Below, in pieces: positions 28,501 to 40,100 of a stretch of DNA of 64,000 nucleotides. Each line of letters begins with the position of its first letter. The stretch's first letter is position 1. The notes below the pieces were generated by a model. It searched no databases. It saw nothing but the letters and a program-made list of their open reading frames with translations, and was not told where the DNA came from. The stretch lies in contig RQOL01000466.1 in the NCBI GenBank assembly GCA_013076295.1, positions 3,162,001-3,226,000 of the forward strand. The letters are read 5' to 3'. Origin of the DNA: Sanderia malayensis (Eukaryota; Cnidaria; Scyphozoa; Semaeostomeae; Pelagiidae). Made by a program: the position numbers and the translations under genes.

Positions 28501-31500
28501 ATTAAATCCTGATTATTACATAAATGATTTATTTAAGAGATGGGTATAATACCGATGCTTTAGACAATAATTCTTCTTCTATTTCAGTCGAAGTGGACGT
28601 GCATTGCTTGGAAAAACCTCCAATAGTATTGGGCATTTAAGTAAAAATCCTGCAAAAGCATTCGAGGGTAAGTATTTTTTATTCAACGTACGCAATGTGA
28701 ATTACAATCAAGTTGATTGAGAAAAGGACGTTAATCTTAACATATTTTCATCCGCAGACCATTGCAATGGGATTCTTGCAAATGGTAAAGGGGTTGCATT
28801 TGTTGCCGAACCATGCCAGGGTCAATTACGCCCATTTGAACAGATTGTCGTGGAAATAACTGCTTACTGCAATATGTGGGGAGAATACAATGATTCTCTT
28901 CTATGTTCTGTAAGTACCAATCTGTCAAACCATTATCTATTTATTTGCTTACCTTACTCTTTTCATTGATGAATACGATACTTTCCCATAATTGAACCTC
29001 CAGTTTAGTTATGTTGAAGACTTTAATGCGATGCAATTTCAGTATTAAAAGATTGATTATTTTCATCTCAGATTGGCAACCTTGATCTCGTTAAAATTCC
29101 AATGCATATTGAAACAACTGGATGTCCATTAAATTTCCAAATCTCCAAGGAACAATCGCCAATTCTTCGGTAGGAAAAGTAGTTGAAAATCAGTTATACC
29201 TCATCAATATATGCAGCCACATCTTACAGAGATGTGTTGCGATATCTTGTAGATATATACTGCCATGTATGGCAGCTGTGATAAATGCTAAAAATAACCC
29301 TTCAGTTGTATTTTAATGTTTCCACTTTATTTATCTAAGGTTTGGATCCCATATTTCTGGAGGTGAGACATGCAATAGATCACTCAAGATTAATAACAAT
29401 TCACCATGTGGTAAGTATTAATTTATTTATTTTTCTATTCTATTCCATCTTTGTTTATTCGGTTTGGTTTTCAGAAAAGTTGTTGGACTCGTTACACCAA
29501 ATTATTTTATTGCCTTGTCTTGTAGATATCCGCGTAGATTGGCAATCGTTTATCATGGATCAAAGAGACAATCAAATTTTGGATTTGCTTGTGATGATTG
29601 GTGACCCATTTCCAAAACGAGATGAAAATGATGAGGAAATTGAAGACGAGGATTGCATTTTGGATCCTTTAATTAAAGTAAAATTGAATCCTCATCAAGG
29701 AAATAAGGCTGATATTCCTTTTCAAATGAAACCAAGGCAACTGGTAAGCAGTTATGTTTTTTCACTAATTAGTAGACATGCGCAGAGTGAGTGAGTAGAA
29801 ATTATAATTAATTGACATTTGTGATAGATTGTACCCGCCAAAGGTTCGTCGCATGTCGTTGCTAATTTTATTCCAACTGCTAATCAGAAGAGAAAAATAG
29901 ATGTGCTGGGCTATGCACTTGGATTTATGAGCATTTCGAAGAAAGTAAGTTGTAAACAATTGTTTACTGATATCATATTAATAGATTAACGTGACGATTA
30001 CCGTATCTTTTGCTAATCCATCATATCCAATGCTTTTTATGTTAATCTTTTTTATTTTTTTGTTTAGGATTCTTTTTCTGACCACTTGTTGAGATGTGAT
30101 GGTATTGATGTAATGCCATTTCATTTAAATTTCACTGCTGATATCAAACCACCGAAGTAATCATTTATTCTTTTTTATTTTGAAATAACTAGGTATTAAA
30201 ATAATAGTTTTATTAATTAGCCGTCAAGCAAAAGTAAGCATGTTTAAATGCATTTAAAACAACTTACATCTTTGAAGGTTATTGATTCAATCGGAATTGG
30301 AAGATGGCTTTCATTTCATCATCCAAGCAAGTGATCTTCTTATAAAAAACGACGAATTTTTTTTCAATGTAAGTACAATTATAATAAGTTGTTCGTGTAA
30401 GGTAGTAGCGGGAAGTTCTGGGACACTTTTGGTAATTTATTCGAATGTCCTAGGACGTTTGGCCGACAGACTCTGACCAGGGTTTCTTTTTCCAGATCGG
30501 TGAAATTGCAGTTTTAAATCGACGATTTGTCACTTCCAACATATCTGGCACAAACCTGCAATTTTCAATGTCAGTTGAAGAGCCTTTCAAAATAGCATTG
30601 AATGAAGATTCGAGAGACAAATCAGTGGATGAAAGTGTCAGCCTCAATCTCAAGCCAGATTGTAATTTTGAAGTATGTATAGCATTCGGCAATTTGCTAA
30701 TTTATTTTTCTTCTTCGGGCTTACATTTTCAATATCGTATATGTAAGTAATGTACTTGTTTTTGCTTTCAGGTGAAGATTATGTTTATGCTGTCGCATTC
30801 GTTTTTATTATCACATCTTAGCAATGCAAATGAACAGCTTCGAGATGGGATAAATGGAGCTGAACACTTAATTACAAAGAATGTAACAAATTTACATCTT
30901 ACAAAGACTCTAATGCTTCATTACTCGAATGGTACATCTCAGGTATATACAATCAGTTTTTATTACTCAACTTACTGAAATATAACAACTTTTATTCGAT
31001 AGAATCGTAAGTGATCTTTAATTAACTAAACCATTTGATATTTTCTATGACAGCCGCATAATTTAGATGCAACAATACATTTACCTGTGCTCGAGCTATC
31101 GCAACAGATATTGAATTTTGAAACATGCTTAGTGGGCCAAACAAGAGAGCAATACGTGACAATTAAAAATATTGGAAAGTCTCGAGCATACTGGACTGCA
31201 GAGTTTGGTGAGCTGTTAAAATATATCGAATCTAGTATAAATATATATATTGTACCATAATTGTACGAATCGAGCTCCTCTCGATTCGTATAATAATGTA
31301 ATTAATTCCTCCTTATATACTTTGTTAAATCGATTCAGATAAATGCAATCCCGAAGCAAGTAAATCTGCGTTTTCAATATCACCAAATTCTGGTTTACTG
31401 CAAGCTGATCTGAATTACAATGTGCAGAACACAGAGATAATCAAAGTTTGCTTCAAAGCAAGGTTGGTAGCTATCAAGAGCTATTCAATTTTTAAATTTT

Positions 31501-31698
31501 TAGATCTTTGATGAATTGAATGCTTTCTGATACCTGAAGTCAATTAAACTATGTTCCCCTTTATACAGGCATAACATTGAGTATGAATGCAAGGTACTGT
31601 TGAAAAACATCCTTACTGAGAATACACTGGTATTGATACTTAAAGGAATTGGATCATACGATCAAATCTCAGAGAAAATTGTCAATGTGCTTACTTAA
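22594..31698 (+). CDS. DLEC1: DLEC1/CFAP81-like ciliary protein with ASH/MSP-type beta domains, multi-exon
   Basis: A large axoneme-associated protein. The first exon holds ATG at 22594 and the segment SRCQDISHVLTRIFRDVYTN, which matches the human DLEC1 N-terminal SLRTQDISHLLTGVFRNLYS. A short coiled-coil region and the NYLKNPRFHPLKP motif follow (human HFLKNPRFFPP). Then come FTNYHAREVYELTFSLKN, SRQVRVLPPLTKFFSIGLGKFP and IAPGMSCQYCIRFAPDS, and a long series of immunoglobulin-like ASH/MSP repeats through 31.7 kb. Stop codon TAA is 31696-31698 after EKIVNVLT. Exons are many and short, with introns of 80-250 bp. The family places it in motile cilia, with DLEC1 also reported as a tumour-suppressor locus in humans. 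One intron holds a pogo-like MITE (24.0-24.1 kb). HYDIN-like relatives share the domain, but the N-terminal motifs favour DLEC1. Confidence 0.9.
24022..24130. mobile_element. Pogo/Tigger-like MITE in a DLEC1 intron
   Basis: A 109-bp element starts ACAGTCAACTCTCGCTATCT and ends with the complement of TACAGGCAACTCTTGCCATC. CAGTCAACTCTCG-type ends resemble pogo/Tigger elements of the Tc1/mariner superfamily. The right end abuts TA, as expected for a TA target. It has no coding capacity. Confidence 0.65.
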
Positions 31699-32476
31699 TT
31701 ACTGTTCAAGATAAGTACCGTTTATCTTTTTTATAATTCATAAACGTGCGTTTAATATTTAAAAGTGTTATTACTGTAATTAATAATTTGCAATGACAAA
31801 ATCGTCATTGCTAATAAATTAAAGTTTTGCGCTGCACTGCAACCATCTCTCACTGCTACAAATATGATTTCACGTGGTCTGGGAGTCTAGAACTGAGTCC
31901 GAGCGATCAGCTGATCCGTTTTCCAAATAAGAGAAAGAAGACAACTGGATTTTCGGAATCGGACAGAAAAAACCCAATTTCCAAAGCTAAGCATTTTAAT
32001 TCTGTCTCAATTGTTTTACAAAATTTCATGTTTTGATATTTTAAATATCTACAAATATAACAAAGCAATATAATATTTCAAACAAAACATTAAATAGTAA
32101 GCACAGCTCAAGCAAAAAAATCAAATTCCTCAGGTCAACAATATGGCCTGTCCGAGAAAAAACGGTCTTTAGGCCTATCTCTCATTTGACAGGGCATATT
32201 GCATGCGATCGTTAAATTATAAGCAAAATATTTCTACATTTCGACTATTATTAATAGCTTGTTTTTTACGATAAAGCTTTTGAAGTTCAGTTAATTTAAG
32301 CAACGTTGTCTACAACGTTTTTCTAGGAGCAAGCAGTTCACGACTGATAAAGGCGAAATAAGCGACGATGATTATTATTAAGCAAGCAAAGCAAAGCAAA
32401 GGCCATAAGTCATTTTCTCCACATTATTTCGGCCTGTTTAATTCTCATCTCTAATCATCGATCGTGAGTTTGATTT
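31699..32476. other. Spacer: DLEC1 3' UTR and PPP1R3-like 3' region
   Basis: An AATAAA signal for DLEC1 lies near 31813. The rest is AT-rich convergent spacer. No coding exon, RNA gene or clear repeat was recognised. Confidence 0.45.
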
Positions 32477-33043
32477 TTATTGGCAAATTACTTCGTAGTT
32501 TTTGCCATAATTATTGTCCCAATATTCTCTTCCGGCAACTTTATAGCAAATGGCAAATTTCAGATTCCAATTCCCATCGAAGCAAGCGGCTTTATCAGAC
32601 ACAACAAAAACAAAATAGTCTACTTGTTTTGGCTGGTTTTGCTTGTAAAAGGCCCCTTGAATGCTTTTTTTAGTCTTCCAGTCATTGAATGAATAGTTGA
32701 TGTATACTTCTTTGCAATAAGCAATATTTTTTACTGCAACCATTCCAATTATCCCTTTCTGTGTTTTTACAACGTTTTCTAGTGAAACATTTAATTGACT
32801 GATGCGATCATTTAAAAGCTCAGCACCCCATGGAAGTGTATACAAATTCAAAGATCTCGGCTTTGATATTGGTTTTCTTCTCCAACGATTCTTGTCTAAA
32901 TCCAAACCCATATAATAATTTGATGAACGATCGATTTGAAATATTTCACATAAATCATGACCTTCATCATCAGCAAAACGAACAACTTTTCCTCTTGGTT
33001 TCAATGACTGTTCAACTGCCGTAACCTGATTCGGTGGTGCCAT
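32477..33043 (-). CDS. PPP1R3: PP1 glycogen-targeting regulatory subunit, copy 1 (PPP1R3 family)
   Basis: An intronless 188-residue protein predicted to tether protein phosphatase 1 to glycogen particles, favouring glycogen synthase activation. The PP1 docking motif KVVRF is at residues 19-23, directly followed by ADDEGHDL, as in vertebrate PPP1R3B/C/D (VSFAD-type context). A CBM21 glycogen-binding domain fills residues 70-185: QKGIIGMVAVKNIAYCKEV, YINYSFNDWKT, and the terminal WDNNYGKNYEV, which holds the family's WDNN-x-G-x-NY signature. It is the smaller of two tandem paralogues on the same strand. The length is near the shorter vertebrate members. No membrane anchor is present, so it resembles PPP1R3B/C/D more than PPP1R3A. 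Confidence 0.9.
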   Translation of the reverse strand: MAPPNQVTAVEQSLKPRGKVVRFADDEGHDLCEIFQIDRSSNYYMGLDLDKNRWRRKPISKPRSLNLYTLPWGAELLNDRISQLNVSLENVVKTQKGIIGMVAVKNIAYCKEVYINYSFNDWKTKKSIQGAFYKQNQPKQVDYFVFVVSDKAACFDGNWNLKFAICYKVAGREYWDNNYGKNYEVICQ

Positions 33044-33753
33044 GATTTGCTACGTTTATCTTATGCTTATCATACAAAACACAAATGTATCAGACTTACA
33101 TATGATCATTTCGAAGAACGTTCACCAAGCCTGTCTTCTCTCGAATCGAATGCTTTCAAAGGCACACACACTCAACGCCCACAAAACCTGACCTGATCTT
33201 ATTCATTGTGTCGGTCGGCCATCAATTTCATCGTTAAAGAAAACAGGGGCATGCACTTTAGCACGCACGACCTTCGCGCTTCCTATTGGTCAATAACTGT
33301 TTGCAATCAACAGTGAAAATAATTGAGAAATGCAAGGCAAGACCAAACTGAATGCCATCAACCAATGAAAAGTAATCTCAGCGGCAAGACGATCAACTCA
33401 TTCAATTTGATTGGATTACGATGAGCCACTGACATTGACAGGGAGACAATAGATTTCCTATTACCAAACGGCATGTCCAATGCCAGTTGATCTTTCAGTA
33501 TGCGCACAATGAGCCTTAATTGGAGTAATTAAAGTTATATTGACAAGTTAGAAATTTATAAGCCAGAAAATGAGGTAATTAAATGCGTGGGCGATATTGC
33601 TAGTTGCAAAAATCCCTAATGATTAGAAGCATCAATTTACTTTGCATCCCTTTTCAAATTTCAGTGACAGATATGATTACACGATTTGCGAACTTGGTAA
33701 CGATCAATTTCTGTCTAAATTCATGCATAAAATGCAATGCATTGAATGAGTGG
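33044..33753. promoter_or_regulatory. Spacer between the tandem PPP1R3-like genes
   Basis: This 710-bp minus-strand spacer should hold the promoter of copy 1 and the 3' end of copy 2. It is moderately AT-rich with no repeat or ORF of note. Confidence 0.4.
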
Positions 33754-34431
33754 TCATTTATCAGATATGATTAGGTAGTTCCATCCACTATTATTGTCCC
33801 AAAACTCTTTGCCAACAACTTTATAACAAAGAGCAAATTGCAGATACCATTTCATCAGATTCGTCTCTGAAATTTTATCAGTAATTACAAATACAAAATA
33901 GTCAATTTGCGTTGTTTGGTCTTCTTTATAAAATGCTGCTTGGGTGTCTTTTTGAGTTTTCCAATTGTTAAATGAATATCTGGCAAATATTTCTTTGCGA
34001 TAATCAATATTTTTCACTGCAACCATGCCAATGATGCCCTTTTGTGTTTTGACAACTTTTTCTAAAGAAACATTCAAGTTTTCGACACGATGTAGCAAGA
34101 GATCACTGTCCCAGGGCAACTGACAAATGCTTAAGGCACATCTTTCATTTAAAGTTTTTTTAACACCACGTTTTTTTGGCCATTTATTTCTTTTTTTCCT
34201 CCTGCAATTTGATGGACAGTTAATGAAGAATATTTTGCACAGATCTTGACCCTCGGTATCTGCGAAACGAACATGTTTCCCTTTTGAGTTTTCTTGTGCT
34301 TCTGCATTTATTACATCATAGTTAGGTTTTGAGTTCATTTTCTCATGCGTGAAACGAAATGTAACTGAACCTGGTCGAAGTCGATACAGATCAGTTATTG
34401 CTTCAGCTTCTTCAAGAAGACACGCATTCAC
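33754..34431 (-). CDS. PPP1R3: PP1 glycogen-targeting regulatory subunit, copy 2 (PPP1R3 family)
   Basis: An intronless 225-residue paralogue of the neighbouring gene. The PP1-binding motif HVRF is at residues 53-56 in GKHVRFADTEGQDL. The CBM21 domain again includes QKGIIGMVAVKNIDYRKEI, ARYSFNNWKTQKD and the final WDNNSGWNYLI. It differs by a longer N-terminus and a Lys/Arg-rich insert near residues 78-92 (RRKKRNKWPKKRG). The shared KTQKGIIGMVAVKNI block is almost identical in the two copies while the ends diverge, as expected of a tandem duplication followed by specialisation. An in-frame ATG at residue 32 is an alternative start that would remove the extra N-terminal segment and keep all recognised domains. 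Confidence 0.88.
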   Translation of the reverse strand: MNACLLEEAEAITDLYRLRPGSVTFRFTHEKMNSKPNYDVINAEAQENSKGKHVRFADTEGQDLCKIFFINCPSNCRRKKRNKWPKKRGVKKTLNERCALSICQLPWDSDLLLHRVENLNVSLEKVVKTQKGIIGMVAVKNIDYRKEIFARYSFNNWKTQKDTQAAFYKEDQTTQIDYFVFVITDKISETNLMKWYLQFALCYKVVGKEFWDNNSGWNYLIISDK

Positions 34432-35494
34432 GTGTGTTGCTGCGAAGCATCATAATATTGTTGAGTCACCGCACAGAAGCATGATAATAATAAATGATAA
34501 CTTGCTGCAGACCATTTGAAGTCAACCGTGATAATAATCAAGCGAAAGTGTTTGCCTGTTCGTGAGATGAGGATTGTCGAATCATTGACGTCATTAAGTG
34601 GTAAAGAACAACAAAATAAAATATGTTATGTTGAACGTTTTGTGTTCTTCTGATATCTGTGTTTACAACGGACATTCATATTTCCATTTCTTCTGAAAGA
34701 ATTGACAAACGCAAGTGTCGATCCCTGAAGGTCGCAATCTTAAATAGGTTCATTCAAATCATGCATGCTCCTTCAGTGATGAAATCCTGAGTGTTTAATA
34801 TGACAAGGATACTACTTACAATGTTATGCTGGAATAAACCAAAAAGCCATGCGAATATGAAATTCATCAACGCAAATGAACTTATTGTAGATGTTTAGGC
34901 TTAGTTTGAAGTCGCAGCAAGTAAAAATATCCACATGATGTGTCTTTGTTGTATGTAAACTAAATCACAAAGACATTGTGACATTGTGAGCAAACAATAA
35001 ATTCCAAAATTCTTTACTTGCATAAACCTAAAGCCATAGTAATGAGAATAGTGTTAAAAAGAAAGTCTGCTTTTATTTACACATTGGGTGGCAGAGGTTT
35101 AAGATAATACACTGAAAAACCTGACATTGTTCTATCATAATTGATAAAATAAATTTGAATAATAAGAATAACAATGCAGCAATAATAATAATAATAATAA
35201 TAATGTACAAGCAAACTGCCTTTGTGGTGCAATGTAGGATTTTCAAATGAACAGGAGATAATAAATGCCTGTGCAGGGGCATTTCTTTGTTCACAAGTGA
35301 CAGGTTTGAATCCTTTTACAATTACTTGCTTATTATTTGATTATTAATAAGTATTTCTAACAATAAAAAGACCATATAATCTTTATTTACAACGTTCATC
35401 ATACAACTACATAAAGTAAGTGTTTCTTAATTCTGATCTGAATGATATTCTGAATACAAAACCGAAACAAAGAAAATGAAATGTCAATCTTTTA
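34432..35494. other. Spacer upstream of PPP1R3 copy 2
   Basis: It contains an (ATA/ATT)n microsatellite near 35175-35205 and otherwise unremarkable AT-rich DNA. The right part is the 3' region of the POGK-like gene. Confidence 0.45.
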
Positions 35495-36403
35495 TCATTC
35501 TGACTGTTGGACGTGTAAATATGAAGAATCTTTTTGTTCATCCTCATTTACCTGGTCTGTTAAAGCATCAATGACCATTGTTGGTGGCACAAATTGTTCA
35601 ATACTTTCATTATCAATATTAAATTGTACAATATTTTCAACAGTTATCAAATTGTGTCTTTTCAGAAATCTTTCAACCCATGGTTTATAAGCTGTGAATT
35701 TATTGCCTGGTGGTAAAGCAGTAATACTCATTTCAGTTGCTCTTTCTTGCAATTCATTTATTGTTATTTGTTTACCATCTTTTAACACCATTAAGACCCA
35801 TTCATAAAGTATTGGTTCTAAACTATCTTTCACCAATGGCTTTCGTCCTGCACCTCTGAGTCTTTTTCTATCTTTTGGTGATGATAATAAAATTTCTTTA
35901 TTCTTCCTCCACTCTCTTATCCTTTTATCGTGAACATTAAATTGTTTAGCTGCAGCTCTGTTGGTTGTCATTTCAGCATATTCAACAGCTTTCAATTTAA
36001 ATTCTGCATTATATGAACATTTCCTTTTGATGTCTGAGCTTGTTACATCTTCTGGTTGTTTGGTGGACACAGGTTTCAAAGTAGAAATGAAAAATATCTC
36101 ACTCTCGTCTGCCTTTGCTGGGTTGTAATTTATTCCATATTTTTCATGGTATGCTTGTTTTAATAGATCACCTCTTGTTTTCCATTCATCAACATCCTTA
36201 TAACCTATATCAAATGCTTTTGCTATATGTTCATAATTATAGGTTTGAGCTAGTTGAGATATAAAAAATTTAAAATCAATTGTATGCACTTTGTTAGCAG
36301 GAATACCTTGTCCCTTTTCACAACTTAGGCCAATGTTATTGGAATCGCTTGATGCAGTTGGTATTCCATTTGAATTGGCTGGTTCGATTTCAGTCTCATC
36401 CAT
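35495..36403 (-). CDS. POGK-like DNA-binding protein (Brinker-type HTH plus CENPB-type HTH), no transposase domain
   Basis: An intronless 302-residue ORF. Residues 41-90 form one helix-turn-helix-like segment (QLAQTYNYEHIAKAFDIGY then W). Residues 127-171 are a Brinker-type DNA-binding domain: KRKCSYNAEFKLKAVEYAE, then RAAAKQFNVHDKRIREWRK, very close to the N-terminus of vertebrate POGK, a pogo-derived protein. Residues 187-252 look like a CENPB/pogo second HTH (RKPLVKDSLEPILYEWVL through PWVERFLKRHNL). The protein then ends after 50 acidic residues, where pogo elements would have a DDE nuclease. No terminal inverted repeats were seen around it. This pattern suggests a domesticated DNA-binding half of a pogo transposase, probably nuclear. 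A truncated transposon copy is the alternative, though the intact ORF argues against recent decay. It is head-to-head with SAXO. Confidence 0.8.
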   Translation of the reverse strand: MDETEIEPANSNGIPTASSDSNNIGLSCEKGQGIPANKVHTIDFKFFISQLAQTYNYEHIAKAFDIGYKDVDEWKTRGDLLKQAYHEKYGINYNPAKADESEIFFISTLKPVSTKQPEDVTSSDIKRKCSYNAEFKLKAVEYAEMTTNRAAAKQFNVHDKRIREWRKNKEILLSSPKDRKRLRGAGRKPLVKDSLEPILYEWVLMVLKDGKQITINELQERATEMSITALPPGNKFTAYKPWVERFLKRHNLITVENIVQFNIDNESIEQFVPPTMVIDALTDQVNEDEQKDSSYLHVQQSE

Positions 36404-37188
36404 CGGTGCTCTTTATGTTTTCCTCTTGCCTTTATTATAATAAGTTGGCCAAAACTAATAACACTATATCTGATATTATTATCATAAAGTTGAGACAAAC
36501 GATCTTAACGTATTCTGATCATAACAAAACCGGGGAGAGAGGAAGGCCAGGCAGAGCAGGGAGCGTTGTTGCGCGCTGCGCCGAAAGCGATGCGATTGAC
36601 ATGGGGGTCTGGGTATGGTAATTTTATCACGTGAGAATTTTAAAAGGAATGACCCCCAAGGCCCAAATTGTTGGCTGGGCTGGGCTGTTGCAGAATGGCT
36701 TTTTACGAAATAAACATTATATATATTTACATCACAGCATAATAACGATTATGGGTTAAGCAATGTTGACGCAACCTTTACAATTTAAGTTCAACAGTAT
36801 TATGTAATGCTGAAACATTATTTAAACAAGTTTTGAATTTTAAAAATCACTGACTTTGTTTTTCCTTTGTCACGACTTTCCATAGTAACCATGAAACCAT
36901 GACTGCCAAACTAATATATACAACAAATTTGACTTGGCTGCTATTTTTTTGATCAGTTGAAACGATACGATCACTAAAAGGGGAGGAGGTGAGCGCAAAT
37001 TCTTCTTTAGATATAGTAGGTATTATGCTGCCTATTGCATATTACATAAGGAGATGAATGAAAACAAATCAACGCCAAAATTTGTCAAGTCAGATTTACA
37101 GCAAGCTGCTGTGCTGTGGCTAGGCCATGATGAAGGTCCCGTATTAATTGTAATCTTTCTTGTTTTTAGATAACAAACGAGTAGGAAT
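36404..37188. promoter_or_regulatory. Divergent promoter region, POGK-like / SAXO
   Basis: The 785-bp spacer separates two start codons facing away. A GC-richer patch at 36530-36620 (GGCAGAGCAGGGAGCG, GCGCGCTGCGCC) is a candidate core promoter. The text CCCCCAAGGCCC near 36650 resembles the arm of the 6.26-kb palindrome. Nothing coding is seen. Confidence 0.45.
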
Positions 37189-40100
37189 ATGGAGCTTAAT
37201 GAAAAAACTAACGATTTGCTAAAGAAGAAGGGTCTTCGTTGCATCTGTGAGCTGTGTGACTGTGGGTAGGTTGTTTAGTACGTTAATAAACTTCTCTTTT
37301 TATCCCTTGGGCCTGAGGAGCAACATTTAGAATCAGATTCGTATTCGATTGCTGCATCACAGGGTTGCCAGATTTGAAATTTCAAAATATGCCAATCCAT
37401 GTAAAAATTATGCCAAATTAGGCTAAAATATGCCAAATTCAAAAAATCCTCCGCAGGGGCATTGTGTAGCTGCGGAGAAGATCATGAAAGGATAAATTTT
37501 GCTATTCTCTTTTTTATCTCTGGCATAAAGCATATATAATTTTAGCAATTACACTCTTTTCGTTTTATAAGAATACTTAATTTTTTGCTGAGCCTCAATA
37601 TTCTTAATTTTTTTCTATTTTGAGCCTCTGGATATTCTTAAATTATTCTTAGCGCGACAGAAAATACGGATATGGCAATACATTGCTATTATTATCATAA
37701 ATGCCAAATGCACAACTATTACAATGGCTAACAGAATCAGTCCTTATTTCCTGTAGCACAGACTTTAATCGAAATTTAGACGAATGTATTTAAAACCATT
37801 GCCTGTGAAAAGGACACCAAGTCAAAAATAAAAAGCGCCTCCTAAAAATAATAGTTTAACAAGATCGTGAGCCTGACAATATTCTTAAAATTTCCTTAAA
37901 TTTCACGAATTTTGAGCCTCGTTATTCTTATAAAGTATATTCTTATAAAAAAAGAGTGTAACATACAAACAGAATTGCATATTGTTGCCTCAGCATCAGG
38001 GTGATCACGACTCAGAATGACAAATCCAAAACGGATTTCGAGCACTGATGTAATATGCGTGTTGTTAATCTAGAGAGACAAGTGTAAACTGTGCTTTGTT
38101 TTATATCTTGTGTGATTTTGAAGCGCTGCTGAAGGATTTTTATGTCAAGCGTGTGGTTATAAGAAGGAAAAATGTGTTTTTGAAAATTGACCCGAAATGT
38201 GCCAAAAATATGCCAAATTTAGGAAATATGCCAAACAGAAATTTTATATGCAAAGCAACTTCAAAATATGCCAAATACGCCGAATTTGGCATATAATATG
38301 CCAATATGGCAACCCTGCTGCATCACATTCAGAATCAGATTCACATCTTAAGTCATCGTCCGCAGCCTCTTATTGGCAACCTTTATTCTGCTACCAGAAG
38401 TAACGAGCCATCTGTGTGCGCATCGCATACACACATTACGTAATGAATGCTCCAATGCAATGTTTAGCGTTTAGGAATTTGGTTTTGCGCAGGTCTGCCC
38501 ACCTTTGGGTATTGATGCGTCATGTCTTCACAACTTCTAGAGACTGGAACTCATATAAATGTGTGATTGGATAACCTAGTGGGGTCGAGCCCCACCCAGT
38601 CCCCACCCTGGTCGGCATGTTGTGGTGGCAGCTCAGCACGGCGGCGTTGGTAGTGAGAGTCCAACTCTCAGGCAAAAAAACGTTCAATGGATTTCAGTGG
38701 CTCTGCCTCCGCCATTGAAGCCAAGCTCAACTCGGCATTTTAACTCGTTTTGAAATTACAACACAATTCCGTTCATGACCTCTTCTTTTTCGTAATTTCT
38801 CACGAGTTCAGCAAACACAGCAAATTTTTATTCATTTTAAATAGAATTAAGAATATCACGGCTGGGGCTGTTACTTATGTCTTTGTGCTGATGATCTTGA
38901 TTGACCTTTTAATTGTGCTATTGACATCCATAACTCTGCTATCATGCAACTAACTTTCATTTGTCAGGAAGCATCATAAACACAGAGGCTGCAAAAAGAT
39001 TTTGCCAATTGTCAATGCAACTTCAAAGTTTTCCGATAGAAAAACTGATTATCAAGAATCTTACAAGAATAAAGGCAGTTTACAAATGACGCAATCAGTT
39101 AAACCGTTGCCGATTGCTTTGAATCCTGATCCACCAATTATGGATTTCAGAACAACAAACAGACTACATTTCAAGAAAGAGAATGTTGTAGAAAGAACAA
39201 AACCTTGCAAGGTATTATATTTCAAATGTTACCAGTGTCCTGACATTTTCTTTCACAATTAATCGCCTTGTATTGGTTACAATGTTTCTTATAGCTCACA
39301 AGTGAATATGAAGGTCTGACTGGACCTTTTAATGGCAGTTCAGTATATAAAGTTGATTTTCCTGGTCATAATCCATCTCCTATCAAAATCGAGAGACCAA
39401 AGACACAGAAAGTAGAAAGAGAGGTGAAGTTAGATGATCGAACAATGTACATGAATGCATTTCAACCTAAAGAGAAAGGTAAACCAGACGCTTTTCAAGA
39501 GCTTCCAAGTTTTGCTTATTCTATTTTGTACCCTGATCGCAATAACCCTATTGATAAGATTTCATTCAAGAATGAAATCCATGCTGGTAAATTTGTTGCT
39601 AGACCAGATGCACTTGCTCCAAAGGGGGGTGCCATTAAAATTGGCATTGAAGGATCTTATGATCATATGACAACGCACAATGACACCTTTAAACAATATA
39701 CTAATTTCAAGAAAGAGCAGCCATTGAAGAAAGATGTGGAATGGAAGCCAAGACCCAAATTTAGTTCAAAAACTCGAGCACAAGAGGATTTTCAAGGATT
39801 TGGGGTAAAAATGCCTGAAAGACGAAAACCCATCACTCCGCCGCCAGAAACAATTGATCTTCGCGTAGATAAAAATCGTTATCTTGAAACTACCAAAGAA
39901 AACGAATTAAAAATAACATGGGAGAAGAATAAACTATACAGGCCACCATTACAAAAAGCAGTTGAAAGGTACACACCACCAAAGGATAAATTTGAAGGCC
40001 TGTCTGTAATGCAAGCTGATTTTCAAAAGCACCAGCCTGTCAAGCCAACCATTATGAAACCAATTCCACTTCATAAACAAGTTGATGGTGGAAAATTTTC

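Noticed and set aside
38570..38690. tRNA-derived SINE suggested by GGGTCGAGCCCCACC
   Set aside because: A B-box-like string is present but no A box at the proper distance upstream, and no poly-A or tandem tail was seen.
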